Below are positions 1 to 9,613 of a DNA stretch of 48,526 nt, in pieces. Source of the DNA: Alphaproteobacteria bacterium (GTDB lineage: Bacteria > Pseudomonadota > Alphaproteobacteria > Rhodobacterales > Rhodobacteraceae); NCBI GenBank assembly GCA_030425395.1, contig JAUIAS010000024.1, positions 1 to 48,526 on the forward strand. The letters run 5' to 3'. Below the pieces are notes generated by a model. It saw only the letters and a list, made by a program, of their open reading frames with translations, did not search any database and was not told where the DNA came from. Positions within the stretch are counted from its first letter, which is position 1. Every line of letters starts with the position of its first letter. The translations under genes and the position numbers were made by a program.

Positions 1-484
1 GAACAACGACCCGCTCGTCTCGTCCGTCCCGCGCATCTTCACCCCCGCCGTTATCGTGCGGAGGGTGAATCATGTTCTCAAACTACTGTCGAGGCGGGAC
101 TATTTCAGCGGCCTGCTAAAGTCATCGCCGAAGGCATCGAATTTCTCGGCAAAAGCTGAAATCGGGCATCCAGCTGACGCTTTTCCAGATTGTTCCTGCA
201 TCCACTTCCCTGCTTTCCCAACCCATCGCCTCGGCGCTGTTACCTGGGCCTGATCCTGAGCCTGCTGATAAACTCGCGATGCAAAATGTCTTTCGCAAGC
301 CACTCATGGAAAGCTTCCATTGAGTGGAATTTTTTGCTGGAGTTTCAATTATTCGCGCCAGACAGGTCGCGTGATCGGTCACAAACCGCTTCGATACCCT
401 GACGGTTCAAGGATTGCAGAAACGCACGGCTCTACCTCACCCCACCGCCGTCCGGGTCTTGAAAGTCACGCTCTTTACTCAGGC
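1..484. other. Window-edge stretch with no convincing gene
   Basis: This stretch lies downstream of the minus-strand TRAP permease gene. A plus-strand frame is open from the window edge to a stop near 154. A second plus frame, from about 115 to 330, is also free of stops and gives a protein-like stretch containing KLAMQNVFRKPLMESFH. Neither has a clear start or a family I recognise. They could be pieces of one decayed, frameshifted gene or simply chance. I see no tRNA, no clear hairpin with a T-tract and no insertion sequence ends here. Confidence 0.3.
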
Positions 485-2035
485 TTAGAACAGCACAGAG
501 GGCAACCAAGTCGCGAGAGACGGCAGCAACCATATCAGCACAACGCCAACAACCTGTATGCCGATAAACGGGGCAACGCCGGCATAGATATGGCCTGTCG
601 TCACCTCTTTTGGCGCAGCACCACGCAGGTAGAACAAGGAAAAGCCGAATGGAGGTGTAAGGAAGCTGGTTTGAAGATTGATCGCGATCAATACGCCAAG
701 CCAGATCGGGTCATGGCCCAGCAATATGAGTGTGGGTGTTACCAGCGGCAGGACGATGACCGAGATTTCCACAAAGTCCAAAAAGAACCCCAGGAAGAAG
801 ATGAAGATCATGCAGAAAACCAGCGCGCCGGTTGCGCCGCCAGGCATATTGCTGAGAATTCCAGCCACACGCTCTTCGCCGCCCAAACCGATGAAAACGA
901 GGCTGAAGATACCTGCCGAAAGAATTGTGGCAAATATCATGGAAGTCATGGTCAGGGTCGATCCAATTGCCTCCTGAACAACGCGCTCTTTGATCGCCGA
1001 GCGCAGAGCAATCAGCACAGAAACTGCGCCTATGACGGCCAGTCCGGCATAGACGATGCCCAACGCAAATGCACCATTGCTGAGGTCATCCCTCTGGAAA
1101 CGCACAGGGAACGCCCCGGCGAGGATGCCAAGCGCAATAAGCGCCGCGACCCCCAAGAGGATCAGTCTCGGGTTTACACCCATCTTGTGTCCGGTCATCA
1201 GCAGCGCCCCCACGGCTCCTACAGAAGCCGCTTCGGTCGGGGTGGCGACGCCACCCAGAATGGCACCCAGCACAGCGAAAATGAGCAGAATCGGCGGCAC
1301 AATGGCACCGATGACCTCTGCGCGATCAGGCTTGGCCAGATCAGCGGGCGCAGGCGGCATATCGTGCGGGCGAATCCAGCCCCGCACAAGGATGTAGATC
1401 AGATAGAGGCTGACAAGCAGAAGGCCGGGTATCATAGCGGCGGCAAAAAATTGGCCGACAGAAAGGGCCTCAACCGAGAACTTGCCCTGCTCATACTGGG
1501 CCTGCTGAAAAGAATTGGACATGACATCCGCAAGGATGATCAGAAGGGTTGAGGGCGGGATGATCTGCCCAAGCGTTCCAGCCGTACATACGATCCCCGA
1601 GGCGACACGCGGATCATACCCGGCGCGCAACATGGTCGGCAGCGCGATCATGCCCATTGCAACGACAGTCGCACCGACGATGCCTGTCGATGCGGCCAGC
1701 AACGCGCCAACCAGCACAACGGAAATGCCAAGGCCACCGCGCAGCTGTCCAAAAAGACGACCCATCGTATCGAGCAGCTCTTCTGCGATACGGCTTTTCT
1801 CCAGAACCGCCCCCATCAGAACGAACAGAGGGATCGCGATCAGCACATTGTTGGATAAAAGCCCGAACACCCGCTGGCCGGTCGCGCCGAGTAAGCTGAT
1901 ATCCATGTGACCAGTGTACCAGCCGAAATAGGCAAAGAAGACGGCAACGCCAGCAATGGAAAAGGACACGGGAAAACCCAAAAGGATCGCCCCCATGAGA
2001 GCGGCGAACATAATGAGATCGAGATATTCCATCAT
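485..2035 (-). CDS. dctM: TRAP transporter large permease (DctM family)
   Basis: Large membrane subunit of a tripartite ATP-independent periplasmic transporter; it carries the substrate across the inner membrane using the sodium gradient. The 516-residue product is almost entirely hydrophobic helices. It opens with MMEYLDLIMFAALMGAILLG and contains the family-typical stretches GPxxVGATVVAMGMIALP-like (about residue 120) and CTAGTLGQIIPPS (about 150). It is longer than the roughly 430 residues of the classic DctM. The extra length, around residues 230-370, is usual for the large permeases that pair with TakP-like binding proteins. Its ATG overlaps the dctQ stop by 4 bases, so the two are translationally coupled. 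It is the last gene of the minus-strand run that begins with hutI. The family assignment is firm; the substrate is inferred only. Confidence 0.93.
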   Translation of the reverse strand: MMEYLDLIMFAALMGAILLGFPVSFSIAGVAVFFAYFGWYTGHMDISLLGATGQRVFGLLSNNVLIAIPLFVLMGAVLEKSRIAEELLDTMGRLFGQLRGGLGISVVLVGALLAASTGIVGATVVAMGMIALPTMLRAGYDPRVASGIVCTAGTLGQIIPPSTLLIILADVMSNSFQQAQYEQGKFSVEALSVGQFFAAAMIPGLLLVSLYLIYILVRGWIRPHDMPPAPADLAKPDRAEVIGAIVPPILLIFAVLGAILGGVATPTEAASVGAVGALLMTGHKMGVNPRLILLGVAALIALGILAGAFPVRFQRDDLSNGAFALGIVYAGLAVIGAVSVLIALRSAIKERVVQEAIGSTLTMTSMIFATILSAGIFSLVFIGLGGEERVAGILSNMPGGATGALVFCMIFIFFLGFFLDFVEISVIVLPLVTPTLILLGHDPIWLGVLIAINLQTSFLTPPFGFSLFYLRGAAPKEVTTGHIYAGVAPFIGIQVVGVVLIWLLPSLATWLPSVLF

Positions 2036-2529
2036 AGTGCTGGCCTTTGCAAAACAAGCCGGATCAACAAAGACACCGACTGAAGCATCACAAGAACGCA
2101 GAATGCGGGGATCAGCGTCTTCATCAAAAAGACGGCTTCGATGCCGCCAACCGAAAGCGGGCCTTCAAGAATTTTCCACGAGTTGCGCACCGAGGGCCAT
2201 GACCAGTAAAGCAATGCAGCCATGGAGGGCAGCAGCAAGAATATATGGCCGAAAATATCAATCAGTCTTTGGGCCTTGGGGCTGGCCTTGGCATAGAAAA
2301 CGTCAACGCGGACATGTTTATCGACCAACAGGGTATAACCCGCCCCAAGCATGAAGAGGGTGGCATGCATGTAAAGGACGCTTTCCTGAACCGCGATGGA
2401 ATTCACACCAAAGGCATAGCGGCCGACGACGATGGCGAATTGCACCAGCACCATGAACAGCGCGAGCCAGCGGATCAGAGTGGCAATCCCGGTGTTGAAC
2501 GCATCAATAGAACTCGCCAGTTTTTCCAT
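2032..2529 (-). CDS. dctQ: TRAP transporter small permease (DctQ family)
   Basis: Small membrane subunit of the TRAP transporter, which forms the membrane complex with DctM. The 165-residue product has about four hydrophobic segments (roughly residues 14-36, 52-72, 92-112 and 132-155). It has the DctQ pattern of an early helix containing LALFMVLVQFAIVVGRYAFG, followed by a conserved QE pair (VQES). Length is normal for the family. It lies 61 bases after dctP and overlaps dctM by 4 bases. Sequence conservation in DctQ is low, so the call leans on size, topology and position between dctP and dctM. Confidence 0.9.
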   Translation of the reverse strand: MEKLASSIDAFNTGIATLIRWLALFMVLVQFAIVVGRYAFGVNSIAVQESVLYMHATLFMLGAGYTLLVDKHVRVDVFYAKASPKAQRLIDIFGHIFLLLPSMAALLYWSWPSVRNSWKILEGPLSVGGIEAVFLMKTLIPAFCVLVMLQSVSLLIRLVLQRPAL

Positions 2530-2590
2530 CTGCCTCTCCCAAAACGATAGGATGCCTGCGCGAAGGTTACCCCCGCGCAGGCCGGTCGCA

Positions 2591-3676
2591 TTAGTACCCC
2601 ATAACCGCTGCGCGCGCGTTCATCTGGCCATTGTCGGCATAGACCATGTAGCTCCCGACGGAATCGCGATATGCGACAAAGCTTTCCGCGATGCGCTTGA
2701 CCAATTCGTCATCGTCTTGACGCAATTCGTCGATGACTTCTGCGGCAGCTTTGCCCATTGCGGTGATCACGTCCGCGGGGAACATTTTCACCTGCACACC
2801 CTCATCTGAGACCAACTTACGCAAAGAGGCTGCGTGTTTTGTCGTGTATTCGGTCCAGACCGGGTTGTAGAGACTTTCGCAAGCAAGGCTGACAACCTGT
2901 TTCAGATCATCAGGCAAGCTGTTGAAGGCTTCTGTATTCACACCGCATTCTTCGGCCGAGGAAGGCTCGCCGACACCGGGCCAGTAGTAGTTTTTGGCAA
3001 CCTGGTGATAGCCAAGCGCGCTGTCTGTCCAAGGACCGATAAACTCACCGGCATCCAACGCACCAGTTTGCAGAGCCTGGAACATCGCCGGACCGGACAT
3101 GGCTTCCGCCGCCATTCCCATTTTCGCCGCCATTTCCGAGGCAAGCCCGGTTGTCCGGAACTTCATGCCCTTGAGGTCTTCGGCCGACTTGATCTCGTTG
3201 CGGAACCATCCCCCCCACTGCGGGCCGGAATTGCCGCACAGGAACGGCTTGATCCCGAAACGGCCATACATTTCATCATAGAGCGCCTGACCGCCGCCGT
3301 GATAGAGCCAGCCAAATTGCTCATCCGCGCGCAACCCGAAGGGCTGCGAACCGAACAGCAGGATGCCTTTGGATTTGGATCCCCAATAGGCGGGAACGGC
3401 GTGATAAAGCTCGGCCGTGCCTTCGCTGACAGCGTCAAATACGCCGCGGCCCGGGACAAGCTCACCGGCAGGGAAAAGACGCACTTCGATCCGACCGCCC
3501 GACAATGTCGTGATGCGATCGGCAAGTATTTGCGCTGCAACCCCAGGCCCGGGCAGGTTTTTTGGCCAAGCTGTGACCATCTTCCACTGGCGCTTGTCCT
3601 GCGCGAGCGCGGGAGCCGCGAGGGTGGCGGCGGCGGTGCCGACGCCTGCGGCGGCAAGAAATTTACGTCTGTCCAT
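2591..3676 (-). CDS. dctP: TRAP transporter substrate-binding protein, TakP-like
   Basis: Periplasmic binding protein that captures the TRAP substrate. I start it at MDRRKFLAAAG (3676), preceded by CTAGGAGACGACAG, a strong ribosome site; a longer open frame upstream has no such site. The N-terminus is a twin-arginine signal (RRKFL, then an Ala-rich stretch ending PALAQ), giving about 335 mature residues. The body matches the TakP-like branch: WKMVTAWPKNLPG near the N-terminus and GEFIGPWTDSALGYHQVAKN with YYWPG following. In TakP this region binds 2-oxo acids with a cation. The gene is 10 bases after the flavin-reductase-like gene, so it is probably part of the hut transcript. A 2-oxo acid or another histidine-derived carboxylate is a plausible but untested ligand. 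Confidence 0.92.
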   Translation of the reverse strand: MDRRKFLAAAGVGTAAATLAAPALAQDKRQWKMVTAWPKNLPGPGVAAQILADRITTLSGGRIEVRLFPAGELVPGRGVFDAVSEGTAELYHAVPAYWGSKSKGILLFGSQPFGLRADEQFGWLYHGGGQALYDEMYGRFGIKPFLCGNSGPQWGGWFRNEIKSAEDLKGMKFRTTGLASEMAAKMGMAAEAMSGPAMFQALQTGALDAGEFIGPWTDSALGYHQVAKNYYWPGVGEPSSAEECGVNTEAFNSLPDDLKQVVSLACESLYNPVWTEYTTKHAASLRKLVSDEGVQVKMFPADVITAMGKAAAEVIDELRQDDDELVKRIAESFVAYRDSVGSYMVYADNGQMNARAAVMGY

Positions 3677-3686
3677 CTGTCGTCTC

Positions 3687-4358
3687 CTAGTTGGTTTTGG
3701 TTGAGGTGGGTTTTCCTTCAAGGCCGTCTTCCGCGACCCCTGATGCACTTGGGATACGCATTTCAAACGTCTCGCTGACGCGTGCGTAGTCATAGTAACC
3801 CATGCGGGCGATGGGCTGGATTTTGGGGATGTCGATTTTGCCCGATGGCAGGATCACATCGTCGGCCACGTGCAGGCGCATGACCTGCCCATAGACCACA
3901 TCAATACTGCCAACAGGGCTATTGCCGGGCAGACGATGCGTCGAAAGGTATTTGCACTCAAAATGACATGGGCTTTCAGCGACTCTGGCACCGGGCGCGA
4001 CGATACATTCCGCTTTGGTGACGCCCGCGCGTTCGAATTCGTCTTCTTCCGGGCCAAGAGCCATGGCCGAGATATTGACCGCGTCACGCAAATCATACGT
4101 GGCCATGTTCCAGACAAACCAGCCCGTTTCTTCTGCGTTCAGCACCGTGTCCTTGCGCCGTCCGTCAGGATATTGGTTGGCAGCGAACATCACCATAGGG
4201 GGATCGAAGGTCAGGTTCTGCCATTGGCTATAGGGGGCCAGATTGTGCACGCCATCCTTGCTGACCGTCGAGAGCCAGCCAATCGGGCGCGGCACCGTGC
4301 AGGCCTTGAACGGCGAAAATGGCAGCGGGCAATCTTCGGAGTTGGGGTCGTAGTGCAT
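3687..4358 (-). CDS. Flavin reductase-like FMN-binding split-barrel protein
   Basis: Member of the flavin reductase-like (DIM6/NTAB) split-barrel family, which binds FMN and often supplies reduced flavin or acts as an oxidoreductase. The 223-residue product begins MHYDPNSEDCPLPFSPFKA and shows the family pattern VPRPIGWLSTVSKDGVHNLA (about residues 19-38) followed by a DPPMVMF strand. I chose the start at 4358 because it sits 4 bases after the hutU stop; longer in-frame starts would run into hutU. The gene lies between hutU and the TRAP genes with gaps of 4 and 10 bases, so it is surely co-transcribed. Its role in or beside histidine breakdown is unknown to me. Confidence 0.85.
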   Translation of the reverse strand: MHYDPNSEDCPLPFSPFKACTVPRPIGWLSTVSKDGVHNLAPYSQWQNLTFDPPMVMFAANQYPDGRRKDTVLNAEETGWFVWNMATYDLRDAVNISAMALGPEEDEFERAGVTKAECIVAPGARVAESPCHFECKYLSTHRLPGNSPVGSIDVVYGQVMRLHVADDVILPSGKIDIPKIQPIARMGYYDYARVSETFEMRIPSASGVAEDGLEGKPTSTKTN

Positions 4359-4362
4359 CGGC

Positions 4363-6036
4363 CTAGTTTCCGAGAATCCGCGGCAGGCGCAGACCATTGG
4401 CCCTGGCACAGTCAATGGCATCTTCATACCCGGCATCTGCATGACGCCAGACACCCGAAGCCGGATCGTTCCAGAGGACGCGCTCCAATCGCTTGGCCGC
4501 CTCTGGCGTACCATCGGCACAGATCACCACGCCGGAGTGTTGGGAAAAGCCCATGCCAACGCCGCCGCCGTGGTGAATGGACACCCACGTTGCGCCGGAG
4601 GCCGTGTTCACCAAAGCGTTGAGCAGCGGCCAGTCAGCGACTGCATCAGAGCCGTCTTTCATGGCTTCGGTTTCGCGGTTGGGCGAAGCTACAGAACCGG
4701 AATCGAGGTGGTCGCGCCCAATGACGACAGGGGCTTTCAACTCGCCCGACGCAACCATTTCGTTGAAGGCAAGGCCGGCGCGATGGCGATCTCCCAGCCC
4801 GATCCAGCAGATCCGGGCGGGCAAACCCTGAAACGCGATCCGGTCCCGGGCCATATCGAGCCAGTTGTGCAGATGAGTGTTCTCAGGGAACAGCTCTTTC
4901 ATCTTCTGGTCAGTCTTGTAGATATCCTCTGGATCACCCGAGAGCGCCGCCCAGCGGAAAGGGCCGATGCCCCGACAGAAGAGCGGGCGGATATAGGCGG
5001 GGACGAAACCCGGGAAGGCAAAAGCGTTTTCCAAGCCCTCTTCGAGTGCGACCTGACGGATATTGTTGCCGTAATCCAATGTCGGCACACCTGCGTTCCA
5101 GAAATCAACCATCGCCGCCACATGGGTCTTCATCGAAGCCCGGGCAGCTTTTTCAACGGTCTTGGGATCGCGCTCTTGCTTTTCCTTCCACTCCGCCATG
5201 CTCCAGCCTTGGGGCAAGTATCCATGCAAGGGATCATGCGCACTGGTCTGGTCGGTCACGATATCGGGGCGGACACCGCGCCTGAACAGTTCGGGGAAGA
5301 CATCGGCCGCATTGCCAAGCAATGCAACAGACTTTGCCTCGCCCGCAGCGGTCCATTTCTCGATCATCGCCAAAGCCTCATCAAGGCTGTCGGTCTTCTC
5401 ATCCACATATTTTGTGCGCAGGCGGAAATCGATGCTTTCCGGATTGCATTCGACCGCAAGACAACAAGCACCGGCCATGACAGCGGCCAACGGCTGCGCG
5501 CCACCCATACCACCAAGGCCGCCCGTCAGGATCCACTTGCCTTGGAGATCGCCGTTGTAGTGCTGGCGGCCCGCCTCGACGAAGGTCTCATAGGTGCCCT
5601 GAACAATCCCTTGAGAGCCGATATAGATCCAGGATCCCGCCGTCATCTGGCCATACATGGCCAAGCCTTTTTTATCGAGTTCGTTGAAGTGATCCCAATT
5701 CGCCCAATGGGGCACGAGATTGGAATTTGCGATCAACACGCGGGGGGCATCCGAGTGGGTCTTGACGATGGCAATCGGTTTGCCTGATTGCACGACGAGG
5801 GTTTCATCCGCCTCCAAATCTTTGAGACTGGCAACGATCGTATCGAAATCTTCCCATGTACGCGCCGCACGCCCGATGCCGCCGTAGACCACCAGTTCGT
5901 GCGGATTCTCGGCCACATCGGGATGCAAGTTGTTCATAAGCATCCGCAAGGGGGCCTCTGTCATCCAGCTTTTGGCGTTCAGCTCCGGCCCCGTCGGGGG
6001 AAAGATATCGCGGGTATTTTTGCGAGGGTCGCTCAT
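4363..6036 (-). CDS. hutU: Urocanate hydratase (urocanase)
   Basis: Second step of histidine catabolism: adds water to urocanate to give imidazolonepropionate, using tightly bound NAD as an electrophile. Cytoplasmic. The 557-residue product is the normal length. Clear landmarks are the opening with [11 protein letters not shown], the Gly-rich NAD loop [12 protein letters not shown], the motif around the essential cysteine [13 protein letters not shown], and the C-terminal stretch [15 protein letters not shown]. Its ATG overlaps the hutG stop by 4 bases and the flavin-reductase-like gene follows after 4 bases, so it is in the middle of the minus-strand hut operon. Expression is presumably under HutC, encoded at 10975-11676. 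Confidence 0.98.
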   Translation of the reverse strand: MSDPRKNTRDIFPPTGPELNAKSWMTEAPLRMLMNNLHPDVAENPHELVVYGGIGRAARTWEDFDTIVASLKDLEADETLVVQSGKPIAIVKTHSDAPRVLIANSNLVPHWANWDHFNELDKKGLAMYGQMTAGSWIYIGSQGIVQGTYETFVEAGRQHYNGDLQGKWILTGGLGGMGGAQPLAAVMAGACCLAVECNPESIDFRLRTKYVDEKTDSLDEALAMIEKWTAAGEAKSVALLGNAADVFPELFRRGVRPDIVTDQTSAHDPLHGYLPQGWSMAEWKEKQERDPKTVEKAARASMKTHVAAMVDFWNAGVPTLDYGNNIRQVALEEGLENAFAFPGFVPAYIRPLFCRGIGPFRWAALSGDPEDIYKTDQKMKELFPENTHLHNWLDMARDRIAFQGLPARICWIGLGDRHRAGLAFNEMVASGELKAPVVIGRDHLDSGSVASPNRETEAMKDGSDAVADWPLLNALVNTASGATWVSIHHGGGVGMGFSQHSGVVICADGTPEAAKRLERVLWNDPASGVWRHADAGYEDAIDCARANGLRLPRILGN

Positions 6037-6821
6037 GAAGGCCTCCAGGCAGATAGGGTTTCCAGGATTTTCTTGAGATGAACACGCAAGCGGTCGGCCC
6101 GCTCGCAGGCATAGTCCCAGGGTGCGCGTTCAAGCATGTAAGTCGATTGGGCAAGTTCCATCTGGATGGCGTGAAAGCCACCTGATGGCTGGCCATAGTG
6201 GCGCGTTGTCCAGCCGCCCTTGAAACGGCCATTTATAATCGAGGAGTAGCCCGTTGCCTTGGCGCAGATCGCAGTAACGGCGCTTTGGATTTCGGGCGCA
6301 CAGGTCACGCCTAGGTTCGTGCCGATGTTGAAATCCGGCAACGTGCCATCGAACAGGAACGGTATCTCGGACCGGATAGAATGGCAGTCGTAGAGAACGG
6401 CAAATCCGTGAAGAGATTTCACACGTTCCAATTCCGCACAAAGTGCTGCGTGATAGGGCCTGTGATACGCAAGACACCGGCGTTCGACTTCCTCCGCGTC
6501 CGGTTCCCGACCTTCAAGATAGATATCCTGTCCGTCAAAATCCGTAAGTGGGCACAGGCCGGTAGTGTTTTGGCCGGGGTAGAGGCTTTCGCCGCTAGGA
6601 TCCCGGTTCACGTCGATCACATACCGATGGATCGGTGTTCGCACACTCGTGACGTCATCCAGAAGCCCGTCGTAAAGTGTGTGGATGTGCCAATCCGTGT
6701 CGGCTATCGCACGGCCTCGATCATTCAGACGTTCAAGGCAATCGGCGGGAATATCGGTTCCTGTGTGCGGCATCCCCAGCACAAGAGGACTGTTGCCGCG
6801 TGCAATTTCAAGCTTGATCAT
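6033..6821 (-). CDS. hutG: N-formylglutamate deformylase
   Basis: Last step of the five-step hut route: hydrolyses N-formylglutamate to glutamate and formate. The 262-residue product is typical of the N-formylglutamate amidohydrolase family, with [13 protein letters not shown] near the N-terminus, [11 protein letters not shown] (about residue 68), and [16 protein letters not shown] (about 145), which hold the likely metal ligands. It overlaps hutH upstream and hutU downstream by 4 bases each. The presence of hutF next door confirms that formiminoglutamate is first deiminated to formylglutamate; the one-step formiminoglutamase, a different protein also sometimes called HutG, is not seen here. 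Confidence 0.96.
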   Translation of the reverse strand: MIKLEIARGNSPLVLGMPHTGTDIPADCLERLNDRGRAIADTDWHIHTLYDGLLDDVTSVRTPIHRYVIDVNRDPSGESLYPGQNTTGLCPLTDFDGQDIYLEGREPDAEEVERRCLAYHRPYHAALCAELERVKSLHGFAVLYDCHSIRSEIPFLFDGTLPDFNIGTNLGVTCAPEIQSAVTAICAKATGYSSIINGRFKGGWTTRHYGQPSGGFHAIQMELAQSTYMLERAPWDYACERADRLRVHLKKILETLSAWRPS

Positions 6822-8344
6822 AGCGGCAATCTCACTCCACTGGCCGAAGCAAGCGCGCCTGAGACGATCAATCGCGTGGCAGTCTTGATGTCGTCTGCCA
6901 TGTACCGGTCCTCCTCAAGCCGGGCGATCTCGGAACGGAACCGCGCCGCGACCTTTCGCAGGGTATCCGATGTGCGCAGCGGCGCGCGTTCTTCGATGCC
7001 CTGAACCGCGCACAGCGCCTCGATTCCCAAGATAACGGCGAGGTTCTCGTTCATCCGTTTCAGCCTGCGCGCGCCGTGGGCAGCCATGCTGACGTGATCT
7101 TCCTGATTGGCCGAAGTAGGAGTGGAATCGATGCTGCATGGATGCGCGAGGTGCTTATTCTCGGACATCAGCGCAGCGGTGGTGACCTCGGCAATCATGA
7201 AGCCAGAATTGATGCCCGGCTTGGGCGAAAGGAACGCCGGCAGATCGAAGGACAGGGTCGGGTCGACCATCAAAGCCACGCGGCGCTGTGCAATCGCTCC
7301 GATTTCAGAGATTGCCATCGCGATCTGGTCAGCCGCAAAAGCGACAGGTTCGGCGTGAAAGTTTCCACCAGAAACGATATCGCCCGCTTCGGTTAGGACG
7401 AGCGGATTATCGGTCACCGCATTTGCCTCGATCTCTAATGTGCGGGCAGCAAAGCGGATCAGGTCGACCGCCGCACCGGTCACCTGAGGTTGGCAACGGA
7501 TACAATACGGATCTTGAACGCGGGTATCGCCGTCACGGTGGCTTTCGCGGATTTCGCTGCCATCCAGAAGCTTGGACATGGCCTTTGCGACGTCGATCTG
7601 CCCCTGATGACCTCGTAGCGTGTGAATTTCGGCTCTCAGCGGTGCTGTGGACCCCATGATCGCGTCAGTTGTCAGCGCCGACGTCATGAGACAGGCCTCG
7701 ACCAGTCGCCAGCTTTCAAAAAGACCCGCAAGGGCGCATGCGGTTGAGAATTGTGTGCCGTTCAGCAATGCCAGCCCTTCTTTGGCTTGCAGCTTTATCG
7801 GGGCCAGCCCCGCTGCTTCGAGCGCAGCGCGACCATCCATGACGTTTCCGTCTATTTCAGCCTCGCCAGCGCCCATCATGACGGCAGCCATGTGCGCCAA
7901 TGGTGCAAGGTCGCCAGACGCTCCCACCGAGCCCTGAACGGGAACGCGCGGAGTGATCCCCGCCGCGATCATGCGCTCCAGAAGCGTGCAGACCTCAAGG
8001 CGCACGCCAGATGCCCCACGGCCCAGAGAGAGCAACTTCAGCGCCATCATCAGACGCGTTGTTGCAGGGTCCAATGAATCCCCAACCCCGCAGCAATGGG
8101 ACAATACCAGGTTCTCCTGAAGTTGCGCCGTATCCTGTGCCGGGATTTTCACCGATGCGAGTTTGCCAAAACCGGTGTTGATGCCGTAAATCGCGGCCTC
8201 CCCCTGCGCAGCTTCTCCCACGATATCGGCTGCATGTTCGATTGCGGAATGCGCGTCAGCAACGAGCGTGACCGGCTCTGCCCCGCGCCAGATTTCGGCG
8301 AGCGTTTCGAGATCGGTTGATCCGGGCGTTAGCTCAATTGTCAT
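6818..8344 (-). CDS. hutH: Histidine ammonia-lyase (histidase)
   Basis: First committed step: removes ammonia from L-histidine to give urocanate. The 508-residue product has the Ala-Ser-Gly triad of the self-forming MIO cofactor at residues 142-144 ([15 protein letters not shown]) and the supporting motif [13 protein letters not shown] near residue 51. I start it at [11 protein letters not shown] (8344) because this gives the normal histidase length; a longer open frame adds 37 residues that lie inside hutI and look unrelated. With this start it overlaps hutI by 11 bases and hutG by 4. Ribosome binding would lie within the hutI coding sequence, around CGGAGGGTGC. Confidence 0.97.
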   Translation of the reverse strand: MTIELTPGSTDLETLAEIWRGAEPVTLVADAHSAIEHAADIVGEAAQGEAAIYGINTGFGKLASVKIPAQDTAQLQENLVLSHCCGVGDSLDPATTRLMMALKLLSLGRGASGVRLEVCTLLERMIAAGITPRVPVQGSVGASGDLAPLAHMAAVMMGAGEAEIDGNVMDGRAALEAAGLAPIKLQAKEGLALLNGTQFSTACALAGLFESWRLVEACLMTSALTTDAIMGSTAPLRAEIHTLRGHQGQIDVAKAMSKLLDGSEIRESHRDGDTRVQDPYCIRCQPQVTGAAVDLIRFAARTLEIEANAVTDNPLVLTEAGDIVSGGNFHAEPVAFAADQIAMAISEIGAIAQRRVALMVDPTLSFDLPAFLSPKPGINSGFMIAEVTTAALMSENKHLAHPCSIDSTPTSANQEDHVSMAAHGARRLKRMNENLAVILGIEALCAVQGIEERAPLRTSDTLRKVAARFRSEIARLEEDRYMADDIKTATRLIVSGALASASGVRLPL

Positions 8345-9542
8345 TGCACCCTCCGAAGATGCGTTTGTGCAGCGGGTTGATCCCGATCCCATAGGACAGT
8401 TCGGCCGGGGCCTGGACATCCCAGACCGCCAGATCAGCGCGCTGCCCTTTCGCAATCATGCCTCGGTCAGTGAATCCCAACGCGCGCGCCGCGTTGCGGG
8501 TTGTTCCGGCCAAGGCCTCCGCGGGGGTCAGGCGGAACAGGGTGCAGGCCATGTTCATTGCCAGCAATAGCGACCCAAGAGGCGAAGAGCCGGGGTTCCA
8601 GTCGGTTGCCACCGCCATCGGAACGCCGTGTCGGCGAAACGCATCAATCGGCGGCGCTTGCTCTTCGCGAATGGTATAAAAGGCACCGGGCAGGATCACG
8701 GCAACGCTGCCAGATCGCGCCAAAGCCTGCGCATCGGCGTCGCTTGCATATTCCACATGGTCTGCGGAAACGGCTCCGAATTCCGCAGCGAGCGCCGTGC
8801 CACCGATGTTGCTGAGTTGTTCGGCATGGAGCTTCACCGGCAGGCCAAGTGCCTTGGCGGCCTCGAACACGCGACGGATCTGGGCCGCATCAAAGGCTAT
8901 GCCCTCACAGAAGCCGTCAACAACATCCACCAGCCCCTCGGCATGGGCGGCCCTGAGCGCGGGAATACAGACATCGTCGATATACGTGTCGGCATCAAGG
9001 CCAACAGGCACCGCATGCGCACCCAGAAAACTGGTGCTGACATGGATCGGGCGGGCGCGGCCAACAGCGCGCGCCACCCTCAACATCTTGAGTTCGGTAT
9101 CGTGATCAAGACCGTAACCCGACTTGATCTCAAGGGTCGCGACGCCTTCGGCGATCAGCGCATCAGCGCGACGCAAAGCGGCGACCAAAAGATCGCTTTC
9201 GCTGGTCGTGCGGGTCGCCGTTACGGTGGACACAATGCCACCCCCAGCACGGGCGACCTCTTCGTAGCTTGCCCCTTCGAGACGCATCTCGAATTCCTTG
9301 GCACGATTTCCGCCGTGCACGATATGAGTGTGACAATCAATCAAGGCGGGGGTCACGAGCCGACCATCAAGATCGTAAATGGGAAGCTTGGAGCTTTCCG
9401 CAGGACAGTCCTTCATCGGACCGACCCAGCAAATCGCGCCATCTTCGATGACGATGCCAGCATCCTCGATCAATCCGTAACCAGACGCGTCATCCGCCAT
9501 CGTCGCTGCGGTGAGGTGAGTGAGCAGGAACGTGTCAGACAT
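8334..9542 (-). CDS. hutI: Imidazolonepropionase
   Basis: Third hut step: hydrolyses imidazolonepropionate to N-formimino-glutamate. It is a metal-dependent amidohydrolase of 402 residues, normal for the family. Signature motifs are [16 protein letters not shown] (metal ligand HxH, about residue 70), followed by [21 protein letters not shown]-like [18 protein letters not shown], and [10 protein letters not shown] for the late metal-binding Asp. It is the first gene of the minus-strand hut-TRAP run. The start is supported by AAGGA six bases ahead of the ATG. The 71-bp gap to the divergent hutF holds a palindrome that suits HutC. Confidence 0.97.
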   Translation of the reverse strand: MSDTFLLTHLTAATMADDASGYGLIEDAGIVIEDGAICWVGPMKDCPAESSKLPIYDLDGRLVTPALIDCHTHIVHGGNRAKEFEMRLEGASYEEVARAGGGIVSTVTATRTTSESDLLVAALRRADALIAEGVATLEIKSGYGLDHDTELKMLRVARAVGRARPIHVSTSFLGAHAVPVGLDADTYIDDVCIPALRAAHAEGLVDVVDGFCEGIAFDAAQIRRVFEAAKALGLPVKLHAEQLSNIGGTALAAEFGAVSADHVEYASDADAQALARSGSVAVILPGAFYTIREEQAPPIDAFRRHGVPMAVATDWNPGSSPLGSLLLAMNMACTLFRLTPAEALAGTTRNAARALGFTDRGMIAKGQRADLAVWDVQAPAELSYGIGINPLHKRIFGGCNDN

Positions 9543-9577
9543 CGAAAATCCTTGATTAAGAGCACTCCTAAAAATAT

Positions 9578-9591
9578 TATGTGCTTACATA
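9578..9591. promoter_or_regulatory. Candidate HutC operator between hutI and hutF
   Basis: TATGT-gctt-ACATA is a perfect 5-bp inverted repeat with a 4-base centre. It lies in the 71-bp divergent gap between hutI and hutF, where a single site could control both transcripts. GntR/HutC regulators bind short AT-rich palindromes of this sort, and hutC itself is the next gene after hutF. That HutC binds here is inferred from position and symmetry. Confidence 0.5.
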
Positions 9592-9613
9592 TTCAAGTCA
9601 AGGAAATCTTCCT

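Noticed and set aside
320-1552. A 410-codon plus-strand open frame
   Set aside because: It lies opposite dctM, is rich in charged residues of mirror-frame type, and has no family resemblance. High GC leaves long antisense frames open.
2834-3778. A 314-codon plus-strand open frame
   Set aside because: Antisense to dctP, with no recognisable motif.
4441-5787. A 448-codon plus-strand open frame
   Set aside because: Antisense to hutU, a clear conserved gene.
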